A stretch of DNA of 64,000 nt, taken from NCBI RefSeq assembly GCF_027942865.1, contig NC_134528.1:11374086-11438085 (forward strand). The letters are read 5' to 3'. Position 1 is the first letter of the stretch; every line of letters begins with the position of its first letter. This document shows positions 1-10,062 of the stretch, one piece after another. Made by a program: the position numbers and the translations under genes. The notes below the pieces were generated by a model. The model made no database searches. It was not told the origin of the DNA and saw only the letters and a program-made list of their open reading frames with translations. The DNA comes from Odontesthes bonariensis. Its lineage: Eukaryota > Chordata > Actinopteri > Atheriniformes > Atherinopsidae.

Positions 1-1
1 G

Positions 2-177
2 ACAGTGGATGAGGAGGCCGATAAGGCAAAGAGGAGGAAGGAGTATGTACGCACCTACATATCGCCATGGGAACGTGCCATGAGGAACAATGAGGAGCTG
101 ACTGCCACCATGAAGGCCTGCATGCCGGGACCCATCCAATTCCACCCAGATCTGCCTCAGTATAAGAGCTTCAACAG
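2..177 (+). CDS. myoz1: myoz1 penultimate coding exon (5' end cut by window)
   Basis: The frame is open from position 2 and encodes a Lys/Arg/Glu-rich stretch, then YVRTYISPWERAM, then an acidic linker ending in PQYKSFN. The donor is AACAG|gtatac at 178, leaving phase 2. Any acceptor lies at or before base 1, so the true exon start is unknown. The next exon completes the Arg of SFNR. Confidence 0.93.
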
Positions 178-3071
178 GTATACAAATGAATAGGATCAGA
201 ATCGAACTATTGTGTTTAAAGTTTAAAGTTCATGTGAGAAAAGCTGTAATATTCTTGAAAGCAATTATTATGCTGTCAAAACAAGCATAGTGTTACCAGT
301 GTAAACACTCATTTACAGTTCCTGTTCCAGTTGCACTTTCATTGCAAGAAATTTACATCTCAATGAATTATTAACTTTCTTTTGAGGGTTGTAAACCTGC
401 CAGAGAGCATATTGTCCTTTCATTGCAAATTTAAGTGTGTGTGTTTGTAGTCATGACATGTATTCTTGCATGAGAATGAGAGGACTGATGGTATAAACTA
501 TCCTTACTTCTCCCTATACTACTAAATCATTATTGTGTAACGTGTGCGTCACTGTCAGGTAGGAACGTGGGCAGACATTTAAAATATATATAATCACATA
601 AACTGCGTATGATGTTATACAAACTAGTTCACTTTAAGCACATTGAAACCATTTAGTGCTGAAAATACATAAAGTTGAAGGAGCTAGAACAGATTGTTTC
701 TTCAGTAATCAATTTCAGTCCAGCAGAAGCAAAGACAAATCCAACTTTTAGGTGCTACTATGGATCAGTCTCCAACAATTCTGAATTCTCTGCGTTTTCC
801 AGTGTCTTTGTAGCATGAACTTAGCATGAAAAACAAAATATTCCCATGTTAGAGCACAATGAAAGTTATATGGTAAAACAGTGATCTTCGGTGTCCTGTG
901 AAAACACATTTTGGGAAAGCCTTTTTTCCCCACCAAAAACAGCTGAGATGTAGTTCAGAATTATGTTTTTATGTTTAGCGCTGGACGTTTTTGGACACTG
1001 ACACAGTTTTGTTATTTAATTTTGTTATATCTATTGAATATGAGCTTACAGTGAAGGCATAGAGTATTTATCTGAGGGTATTCAAATCTAAATAGAAGAA
1101 AGGTTGTAGGAATCACAGCTCACTGGGAAAATTTAGTTAAAACCTGTCTACGATCCTGTTAACAAACAGACCAACTGTCATCAAACTGCCTCCGCCTGCT
1201 TTACTGATCATGCTATTATTATATGCCGTTATAAGATGTTCCATTCCGGTACAGGTTGATTTCATCTCAAAAGAATGTTGTTTCAATGCGGGATCTGCCT
1301 TCTTAGAGATTTTTTTTTGGCGAAGTCTGATCTGGCCTTTCCATTCTTAAGGGCTTATTTTTTTGCTTGTCATGGTTGTGGTGAACCCTCTTTATTCAAT
1401 CTTTATAGTCAACTGATACACAAGACCATCATTTAAAGTCATTTTTGTAGACATCTAAGTATTTCTTTTCTTTTTTTTTCTTTTTGCTTGGTTCCAGACC
1501 CCAGAAGCATTCCACACCACAGAGTTTCTGGAAACTGAGTTCAACAGGTTGACATATCTGTCTGATATCATTCTTCTAATGTTGGTCTAATTTTCCAGAA
1601 TGTACCAAGCTACTAATTTGGTCATTATTCTTCTTGCTCGTGCTGTCTTTCTTATGGATTTGTTTTGTTTTTGAAGCCAAAGGGATGACATGTTTCATGC
1701 TGAATTGAGAGCTGTAAAAACAACTGTGCCATTTTAGAAATATTTCCTGGCCTAACATTATGTGGAGTTATGACAGCAGCATCAGTCTCAGCCTCACATA
1801 AACTCTCACAGAACCTGCATCACTATGACAACCACAAGATTGCTGTTTATCAGCAGTGAAAAGCAACTTCCTACCCAGCTGTGTTTCCATGGCTTTTAAT
1901 TAGTACTAACTCTGTAAAAACTTGCTTTTGCTGAGAGACTTTTACATTTAACCCTGATTCAAACAGGTTGGGAAGCAGTGTGAAATGTCAATAAAACTGG
2001 TTTCATAAACCAATTTTGTTTTCACAACGGAACATAGCAAACATGTCAAATGTTGAAAATGAGAGACTTTATAGCAACATGTCTCAACTAAGTTGAGACA
2101 GGGCCATGTTTACCACTGTATACCATCCCCTTTTCTTTCAACATCAGTCTGTAAACATCTGGGAACTGAGGAGACCAGCTGCTAGACCTTCGATTGAGGA
2201 ATGTTGTCCCATTCTTATCTTATAAAGGATTCTAGCTGCTACACAGTCTTAGGTCTTTTTCATGATGTTTTCAGTTGCTGAAAAGTCTGGACTGCAGGCA
2301 GGTCAGTCCAGCACCTGGACTCTTCTACTACGAAGCCATGCTGTTGAAATAGATGCAGTATGTAGTTTAGCATTGTCTTGCTGAAATATACAAGGCTTCA
2401 TCTGAAAAGACATCATCTGGATAAGAGCATGTACTCCTCTAAAACTTGTATATACCTTTCAGCGTTGATGGTGCTGTTCCAGATGTGCAAAATAACGTTT
2501 CAGTGAGAAAGACTTTCCATAACATTCAAATAACATCCCTAACATTTAGATACAGTGTATACTAGCTCTTCAACCTACCACAACAACATCTTTTTTTTTT
2601 TTTTTTTTACCTCAAAAGCAAATATTTTAACTGTGAATCTCCATTCGTGATATTACTGTGACATTTCTTAATATATATAAATGTTTACTGTAGTCAAGAA
2701 GCTTTGAAGTATTTCCCTTCACTATGTGGCTATTAGGTGTCTGTGACCATTTTAAATCTCTCTCAGTTGTTATTTTTGTTCAATTAGCATCTTATTCTAT
2801 GACTCCTCATCTTTCTGTTTCATCCTCTTTCTTCCCCAGGACGGCGCTGCCATTTGGTGGCTTCGTAAAGGCATCCAAAATGCTGACCTTCGAGCTCCCA
2901 CAGCTCAATGCTGCCAGTGAGGAGCCGGAGCCTCTTCCCACCCTGCAGGCTGACATCCGCTCACGGCCCTCCTTCAACCGCACGCCCATTGGCTGGATCT
3001 GCAGTGAGGACAACTCACACATTCACATGGACCTGGACGCCCCCTTCGATGGAGAGACAGATGACCTGTGA
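2..3071 (+). CDS. myoz1: Myozenin, MYOZ1-like (3' part of gene, two exons)
   Basis: Two exons, 2-177 and 2840-3071, join in phase 2 (AG|G) into an open frame that ends at TGA 3069-3071. The product is the C-terminal part of a myozenin (calsarcin/FATZ), a Z-disc adaptor of striated muscle that binds alpha-actinin, filamin C, telethonin and calcineurin. Family marks seen are YISPWERAM, YKSFNR followed by TALPFGGFVKASKML, RPSFNRTPIGW and a C-terminal ETDDL. From memory of the human proteins, the YISPWERAM block and the DGETxxL ending fit MYOZ1 better than MYOZ2. The last five residues fit the class III PDZ ligand described for this family, which binds ZASP/LDB3-type PDZ domains. The N-terminal half lies upstream of the window. 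The fish a or b paralogue cannot be decided here. Confidence 0.94.
178..2839 (+). other. myoz1 last intron
   Basis: GT-AG intron (gtatac ... cttccccag) of about 2.66 kb. It is AT-rich and holds a Tc1/mariner remnant at about 1961-2560, a poly-T run at 2589-2609, and a small unannotated open stretch with splice-like borders at 1498-1547 (see findings). I recognise nothing else in it. Confidence 0.9.
1961..2560 (-). mobile_element. Tc1/mariner remnant, ISRm11-like family
   Basis: The left end resembles the terminal repeat of a fish Tc1/mariner family (a gttggga...agtgtgaaatgtcaataaaa string, then acatagcaaacatgtcaaatgttgaaa). This is followed by decayed transposase sequence read on the minus strand (tttaccactgt, ggtctggactgcaggcag-type and ctcttctactacgaagcc strings). 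The family is recognised from memory of fish repeats. The right end is lost and no open transposase remains. Related pieces lie at 15240-15775, 26850-26990 and 31437-31935. Confidence 0.75.
2840..3071 (+). CDS. myoz1: myoz1 terminal coding exon
   Basis: The acceptor is ttctttcttccccag|GACGG with a good pyrimidine tract. The exon encodes 76 residues after the split Arg. In order these are the conserved PFGGFVKASKML block, a variable linker, the second SFNR motif (RPSFNRTPIGW), and an acidic tail ending in the PDZ ligand ETDDL. The stop TGA is at 3069-3071. A plus-strand frame at 2908-3150 overlaps it but shows no family similarity and is a shadow. Confidence 0.95.
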
Positions 3072-3465
3072 ACACGCATGCAGACACGAGCATATTTACA
3101 GTGCATGTAGTCGGAAACACACACATCAAGCGATGCACTGGACCTCATGAACACCCAGATTCTGATTTACATCATCGATACAAACTGACAACATGAGCTC
3201 TGTTAGACCAGCAGAAGCACATTTGAACACACAAGGAAACCTACTTTAATTGAATGGAAACATACATCTTAAAAAAAAATGACTAAACAGAAAAGGAAAG
3301 TATCTACCCCCATCTCCTGTGTGATTTCTTACCCCTCAACTATTTATGAGTCTTACTCTGATTTTGCATACTGTGAGCTGTATGAGCTGTGGATAGCAAT
3401 AGATAAGCACTCTGCACTCTTAAAACAATGTAAATATGCAATAAACCTCCCCTTTACAGAATGTC
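3072..3465 (+). other. myoz1: myoz1 3'UTR with poly(A) signal
   Basis: The sequence after the stop codon is AT-rich. A canonical AATAAA lies at 3440-3445, so cleavage is expected about 10-25 bases later. This is the first canonical hexamer I see downstream of the stop. Confidence 0.7.
3440..3445 (+). terminator. Poly(A) signal AATAAA of myoz1
   Basis: Canonical AATAAA about 370 bases after the myoz1 stop, followed by T-rich sequence (gactttttattc) at about 3470. Confidence 0.65.
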
Positions 3466-3719
3466 TGGTGACTTTTTATTCACCAAGTCTGTGGGACTTC
3501 TTTTATCCATTTAATCAGAAGTAACAAATACTGCTTAATGCGAAGAGACCCCTGCCATCTGCAGACTGTATGCTGATAAAAAAAGGATTATTAGGACAAC
3601 CTTTCTCATCTTGGATAATTTGTTTCACATTGACTTTATATTCATCATTTGACTAGACATTCCAGGTCACAAGGTCACAATCCAAGTTCAAGCTTCTTTC
3701 ACTCTTCACGCAGACTGTT

Positions 3720-4230
3720 AACCTGCATGGAACCACAGTCCGCTTAAAAGTGGTTGGATTAAAGCAATACTATGTCACATTTCTACCTTAAAATAACAGC
3801 TTGAAAAAAATTGTGCGGCTGGAATGAGTTTTAATATTACGATCGGCCTGTCTCCTATGCCCTTCGGGGGTCTGAGTTGGAATAACTGCGCTATGTAACT
3901 TTGCTGGAGCGGCCCGGTGGCGGCCCGGGAGCTGAGCGGAAGTACTTTGACTTGCTTTCTGGCACACCTACCGCAAAAACAAATAGACCCCTCTCACTCT
4001 CCCAGGTACATTTGATTACTCTTACCTTCTCGGTCGACATAGCTTGCACCTTATGACTCCTCGCCGGTTCGTCAACAAACGTGAAACGTGAAAGCAAAAG
4101 GGTGTTGTATTTACGACAGTGTAACCGTACATTACCTCCAAGCCTGTAGGGGGAGCTCCATACTGGGCTTTTTGAGAAGTTACATTGTATTGCTTTAAGC
4201 GGGTATAGAAAATTGATGGATGAACAGACA
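3720..4230 (+). mobile_element. L2 LINE 3'-tail fragment, split by a MITE
   Basis: Left (about 3740-3762) and right (4195-4230) pieces rejoin to a gttggaTTAAgcgggtatagaaaattgatggatg-like tail once the MITE is removed. The same tail occurs intact at about 10012-10055 in this window. Short tails of this form end fish L2 elements. Confidence 0.55.
3759..4198. mobile_element. TTAA-target MITE (piggyBac- or Kolobok-type)
   Basis: The element is bounded by TTAA at 3759-3762 and 4195-4198. Imperfect terminal inverted repeats of about 25 bp follow each end: AGCAATACTATGTCACATTT on the left, against AGCAATACAATGTAACTTC when the right end is reverse-complemented. Its length of about 440 bp with no transposase frame makes it non-autonomous. 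TTAA duplication is typical of piggyBac and Kolobok, and the sequence alone does not separate them. Confidence 0.75.
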
Positions 4231-5379
4231 ATTTAGGGGCTAAAATACATTCTTTTTTTACAAGCGACCATAACCTTCATGGAGGGCATTTTACTGGTTG
4301 ACTCGGTTACATAACACAAACGTAAACATAACACATTACAACAAATCTTTGTCACTTCCTGGTTGGCTTTAAACAGTGACATCTCTTGGTTAGGGTCAGA
4401 AATTGAAAGTACCTGAACAGGGATAGAAAGAATCCTGCAGTTGTGCTTTTTACCATCAGAGGTCACTTATTCTTTGAACGTAATTATTGGTGGTATCTGC
4501 CCACATGAACAATGCCACATGCGTATGTTTTGGGGAGCAAAAAAGTCTCTAATTGTAAATGGATATCTGTGAGTCAATGCAGTTGATCTCTTTCCTCATG
4601 AAAGGTTATACTTCTACACACCACTAAAATAGTAACAACTCCCTTATTTACTAATTACTAGCAGTTACGAAGTAGTCCTGCAATAATTTCTTTGTTATCA
4701 AGTAGTTATTAGTTGTTCTTTTTGAGTCCCCTTAAGTTAAGTGGAGTGTCACACTGTGTAGTATAAGACTAACAGAAGAATTATTTATAGTGAATCATCA
4801 GTTAATAATTCATCCATGGTTTGTTAAGGTATTTGTCATTAGATCATGGCTTGTAATCAATTAATGCATTATTCATTCCTCACTCAGTTATCATTTAACT
4901 GAGCATTAACTAATAATTTAATGACCCTTAGCGAATTAATCAAATCTGATCAGAAGTTCATCAGTTGGTAAAAGTTTTTTGTTAGCCTCTCATTTGTCCC
5001 CTTTGGGTTCCCATCCAACACAAGTGGTGGGTGAGCGCACTCTGACCCTAAACGTCGTTGTGCCAGCCCTGCACTGACCAAACCACCAAACAGCACCAAA
5101 GGTACAAACTTTGAATGCAAACGCATGCTCTGGAAAGTGCTGACCCATTGAAAAGGAATCTCTTGCGCACCTTTGCTGCCAAACTAAATGGTGACACCGC
5201 AACCTCTCACCTGCTCTATGAATAGTCTGACTGTAAACTGGCGCTGGCAGGTCTCCAGTTACAGAAATGAAGCAGATGTCCTCTGCACGCTGCTGCCAGC
5301 AGGTTACATCTGAGTGCAGAGAGGACATGCGGAGAGAAACAGAAAAAAAAAAAAAGGTGAAGGATAGAGGTGCGTGTGT

Positions 5380-6372
5380 GCTCAAACAGGTGAGACCTCA
5401 CGGGGATGACATCATCACCACTCTCGCGCTCAACTCGCCCGGCGCCCAGAAGGCGGCGGCATCGAGCAGGGCAAACCACCTTATGTGCCCCGCCACGTCA
5501 CATACTCTAGCTGAAAACTGATGGCACGGTATCGCGAGAGCGGCGTACCTCGACCGCAGCGCTGGATGGCGCTGGTGGGGGCTGTATGCGCCCACGGCTC
5601 GCCCTCTCTACTGTGTAATCACACGGGAGGACACACGATCGGACGGAGACTGGCGGCGACAGAAGCCGGGGTGAGTAAAAAAACCCGCACACTGCGCACA
5701 GCACGGGCTTCATCACAGCTGGAAAGACCGGGGGGGACTCTCATGCAACCACACCGGACAGAGTAGGTGCGTGTCACTTTATATCTCTGTGTGTATAAGG
5801 TTGTGAGGGGGGCAGTCAGCGTGGAGACCAGATGTGATCCTCTCCAGATGTGTTCATGTGACAGTCTCAGCGGACAGCTGTCTTTTTCTTCTCCATCATC
5901 ATTCTCATCAGCAGCAGAGTCAGCTGCTGCTCCCTCTGTCACTCTATCTGATTAGTTTGATCATTTGATCAGGGGTCAGTAAGTCCCTCGTGTTTTAGGT
6001 GTCCCTCTCCATATATGTCCCGGGTGCACCAGTGTCCAGGCTCATCTTTCACAGTTACAGGTGTTTCTGTTCAGGTCGTCCGGCCACACAAACACTCCTT
6101 GCGCGTGGCTCCTGGTCCCGCACCGCGTGTTTTGCTTTGGCAGTGTTTGGTGTGGACTGTGCGGACTTGTTGATGGATGACAGAGAGACCGCAGCCTCTA
6201 GCCGAGGCGGATTCACGCTCCGCTGTCATCGCTCCCGGGGGCCTGGAGTGATTTAATGTTGCGGCTTCGATCCGCGTGATTGATGACTTTGGCCCGCATC
6301 ACCGCCGAGCCTAGAGCACCGTCACATTATAGAGATGGTGACACAGCCTTCTGCCTCGCGCGCGCACACACG
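5380..6372 (+). promoter_or_regulatory. usp54: CpG-rich probable promoter and noncoding first exon of usp54
   Basis: This block is visibly richer in CpG and GC than its surroundings (for example cgcccggcgcccagaaggcg and atcgcgagagcggcg). Two donor-like sites occur: gccggg|gtgagtaaaa at 5670/5671 and acac|gtgagtac at 6371/6372. The first is the best candidate for the end of a noncoding exon 1 joining the acceptor at 15936/15937. No TATA box stands out, as expected for a CpG promoter. The transcription start is not visible. It could instead be bidirectional or serve an unannotated RNA. Confidence 0.6.
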
Positions 6373-6378
6373 TGAGTA

Positions 6379-6381
<3 letters not shown>

Positions 6382-6418
<37 letters not shown>
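6382..6418 (+). repeat. Poly-A tract, about 37 bp
   Basis: Uninterrupted A run directly 3' of the CpG-rich block. No retroposed body is recognisable immediately upstream, so this may be a simple repeat. Confidence 0.9.
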
Positions 6419-6422
<4 letters not shown>

Positions 6423-7629
6423 GGGCGACCATACTGGTCATCCCCTCATTGGCTTATAGTCGACATCATTACGCAGGAGCACACACATTTCCCTGTCTTT
6501 TTGTGAAGATTTCTCTTACAACCAAAGAGTCTAAAGGCTAAAATTTAACATGCAGGGAGCTGGATTTTTTTTTATCTCCACATGGGACAAACAATGTGGC
6601 TGATTAAAACCGAGAGATGTCCCCAAAACATGAGGAATAGCTTCGCCACATCAGCACACTTTGGCCTTCCAAACTGAGCTTAAATGTCTCTTTTTTTTTA
6701 AATGTCGGACCTCTCATCAGTTATCGTTTTTAAAGATGAAACACAATCAGTCAACATATTTAGTTGGAATATTAAGGTAAACATTTGTCTGGGTCACTCA
6801 CCCTGTTTTACTTTGAAACACCAGCTCATGTCCTTATGATCAGTTAAACACTTATTCTCTCCATGATTTACAAGCATTGCTGTAGCTTTAATGACACACG
6901 ACGAGGATCGGTCCAGGCTTTTATATCTACATGGACTGTAGTGGAAGATTACTTTCACAAGTTTGTCCTGATAGCTGCAGTTGAGTTGAAACATACCCAG
7001 AAGGCCTGATCAGTTTTACTCAAGCTTGTGTTGTTGCTATATGGTGGACAAATTGACGTGTCATAAGCATCATTAGAGATGAGGTTGAGAGTGCTCAGCA
7101 TTTAACTTTTGGTCCTGACTTTGTTTTTTCAGTCTTTTTAGCTTGAGTTGTTGGAAATCATATCTCTGAAATATGAACAATTATTTGTTATTTTCAGACC
7201 AACAATCATGTTGTCAAGGTTATTAAATTCTCCTAAATTCACTAATTGGTTTGAATCCTCTGAGTATTTCTCTCCGAACAGGGCTGGTCATGTGTGACTG
7301 ATCCCGATTTGTGTCTCCAGGGTGTTTGTTGACATTAAAGTTAAAGTGTTTCAGCCTCTGTGGCTGGAGTCGGGGCCACATATATGGGATTATGAGAGGG
7401 TTCAGGTATAAGGAAGAGGGGATTAAACAGAGGATGAAAGGGAGGAAAATAAAGAGAAGTTCATGTGACGTGCCTCTTGTGACCTTTACCGTCCACTGGT
7501 GTGCTGGATGGTTAAGAGTTCCTTTTTCCAAATCCCCTCCTCTTTATTCAGTCCTAGCCTTCCTCCTCTTTCCTTTCTTTACTCTGAAACTTCCCAGCAC
7601 TGTTTTCGTCGTGGATCTTCTGTCATTAT

Positions 7630-7800
7630 CTTGATTCTTTTCCCTGTCTTTTCCTTTCCTTTCCTTTCCTTTCCTTTTTTTCTGGTTCCCTTTTTTCTTT
7701 CCCTTTCTATCCTTTTCTCTTTTGTAACAATTCCTCTCTCTTTCTTCCTTTCCCTCTTATCTCATCCCTGCTCTTTCCTGTCCTTTGTTCTCCTCTTTTC
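7630..7800 (+). repeat. Pyrimidine-rich low-complexity tract with CTTTC units
   Basis: Nearly pure C/T strand, with four clean CTTTC units near 7650-7675 and then degenerate T/C. Overlapping frames such as 7499-7834 translate to Phe/Leu/Ser/Pro repeats and are composition artefacts. Confidence 0.8.
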
Positions 7801-9189
7801 TTGTTCCCCCTCTTCTCACTCTGTGCTGACCTAAACTGTGAAAACCTCACATGATTCCCAGCATGCATTGTAAATAAGGATGGTTATGTAATAGCCTAAA
7901 TATTAAGCAAATTTTCACGCCTCTTTATATTTTCTCCTGATAGGATTAGGTGTGCATGTGTGTCAGGGCTATTATGGGTTGGATTTAGGTTATGGTGCAC
8001 ACATGAGTCTGTTTGTGCTTGTGCATGCCCATAAATGATGTTTGTGTTCTCAGATGTATACTTTAGTGTTACACAGACCGAGCAGGGAAATGACCTTGAA
8101 GCTTGCCTAAAAAGAAGAAAAAGAGATCCCTGTCTCTGTGATATGCTTGTCCATGTAGCTGCATGTGCACTTTTTGTATGTTCATACACATATATAACCT
8201 CTCTGTAGATTGTAAGTGGAAAAGCAGGGGAGAAAGAGAGGCTCAGAGGGGAGGATGAACTCTGGGCTCTCCCTATTGTCATCCAGGGCTATTTGAAGTT
8301 ACACATAACCCAGTTACAGGGAAACCACTGAGTGTGAGTGTATGTGAGCACATGCATGTGGAGTTTTACAAAAACTGAAAGAAAAGAGACAGAGATGAAT
8401 GGGGGAAAAGGTGGAGAGAGTGAATGAGAATGGAAAATAGAGGTCAGTGGAAGAGTTGGAGACAGAGGGAAGGAATGAAGTGAATGGGAGGGAGAGGAGA
8501 AAGCGCAGCCAACAGTAAAAGAGAAGGAGCAAGAGATTTCTGAAAGATCACAGCTTCTTTTTTTTTTTTTTTTTACAGAGACATATGAATATACTTCTCG
8601 CCTTTATGTTTGCTTGAAAGAGAGGGAGACAGCATGAGAGACAGGCTATTGTCCTCAGGGACAGTATCAGCTCTTTGTTCGGCTTGCTTGACACCGGCGT
8701 CACCATCACCAAGCCACACTAACCCACAGCAGGAAGAGAGAAAGACAGTGACAAATAAATGCCCAAAAGGTGTCAAATAATGGCACATTATTTTCATCCA
8801 ACACTGAGGTCAGTTTTTGAATAGAGGAACACTGTGAATTCTTCACAGCTGAGGGAAATAAAGAGGATCATAAACTAGGAAACAAATGAGGCTAATGAGA
8901 AATGGGCAAGATGCTGATGCTCTGAATTACTGTGGAGACTTTGAACATTCAGGATCTGATGATGAAAACAAATAAATATGTGAACTTTGACTGAGGCCCC
9001 ATTCTACATGGTGGGTCTGTTTTTGTGTACTTTTTGGCACCTTGGTAACTTTGACGGGAACCTTTTGATGCGATAACATCTGATAATCTGAGGTTAGTCC
9101 ACTTAATGGCTATTTCACACAGTTTTCTTTGTTTGAAGAGGACCATATGACTCCAACACAACATCTGTATTATCTTCTGCGGGACCTTG

Positions 9190-9490
9190 CGTTGAGGTTT
9201 TTTTGTGTTCTAAAAAATAAATGCAGATTAGTATGGAACAAACCAAACTGCATGCAATCGTGACATGAACACCATCCAGCACCTTTGAGATGGCTGTCAG
9301 CCAGGCCTTGTCACTCAACAGTGGCTGAGCTCTTGTTGGAGAGTCGGAGCAAATCCCTGCAGCCAGGTTCCAAAATCTGGAAGGCCCGTTAGCTCTAACA
9401 GCAGTGCATCTTGCACATGTTTTTTGAATAAACAACATTGGGTGTAACGTGCAGATGTTCACATACTTTTGGCCAAGTTGTTTCATAATT
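9190..9490 (+). mobile_element. Tc1-like transposon remnant
   Basis: Contains gacatgaacaccatccagcacctttgagatggctg and gtcagccaggcctt. These are decayed versions of the stretch coding the end of the Tc1 transposase in fish (N-P-I-E-H-L-type context). A terminal-like string, cacatacttttggccaagttg, follows. It has no open frame. The upstream part is missing or unrecognisable. Confidence 0.6.
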
Positions 9491-9894
9491 CTCTGCACCA
9501 AACCAGTTTATTTCTTAAGGTAGCTTTGTCTGTCTTTTTCAGTCTTTCATCAAAACCATAAAAGTCGCTGAAAATATATCTTTGAAAACCTCTTTCAGTA
9601 TAAAAACTTTACACCACTCCTACAGTTTTGACATGTATAGGGGATAGAGGGAAAACTGGAAACCTTTTGGAAAGATGTTTGCTCTCTTTATGTCTTTCCC
9701 TGATTTCTCAGACAAATCCCACATCACTGTCACAACCAATCCTTTGCTTCTTGCTTTTACACTGGAAGCACATCCCCAACACACTTGAATAGTCATGTGA
9801 TACATGATGTCCAAGTATAGATGAAGAAATGCCAAAATGTTTGTCTGAACAAAGACTGTTTGCCTGTCTACCTGAGGAGAAAAGCCTAATAAAT

Positions 9895-10062
9895 GGTTTG
9901 ATTTCTGACACAGCCTGTTGATGGACTGGCGACCTGTGCACGGTGTACCCAGCCTCTCGCCCTATGACAGCTGGGATAGGCTTCAGCTAACAACCCCCCC
10001 ACTCCCGCGAACCTGAGTTGGATTAAGCTGGTATAGAAACTCGATGGATGGATGGGTGGATT
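9895..10062 (+). mobile_element. L2 LINE 3'-end fragment
   Basis: A gatggactggcgacctgtgcacggtgtaccc string, then cctctcgccctatgacagctgggataggctt, ending in an aagctggtatagaaactcgatggatggatgg tail. This is the standard truncated L2 3' end of many fish genomes. It supplies the empty-site comparison for the MITE at 3759. Confidence 0.75.

Larger units (their letters stand above)
3466..5379. other. Intergenic region between myoz1 and usp54
   Basis: About 1.9 kb with no supported gene. It holds the TTAA MITE 3759-4198 inside an L2 tail, followed by AT-rich sequence (about 4500-4980). The short frames on both strands here have no recognisable content. Confidence 0.7.
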
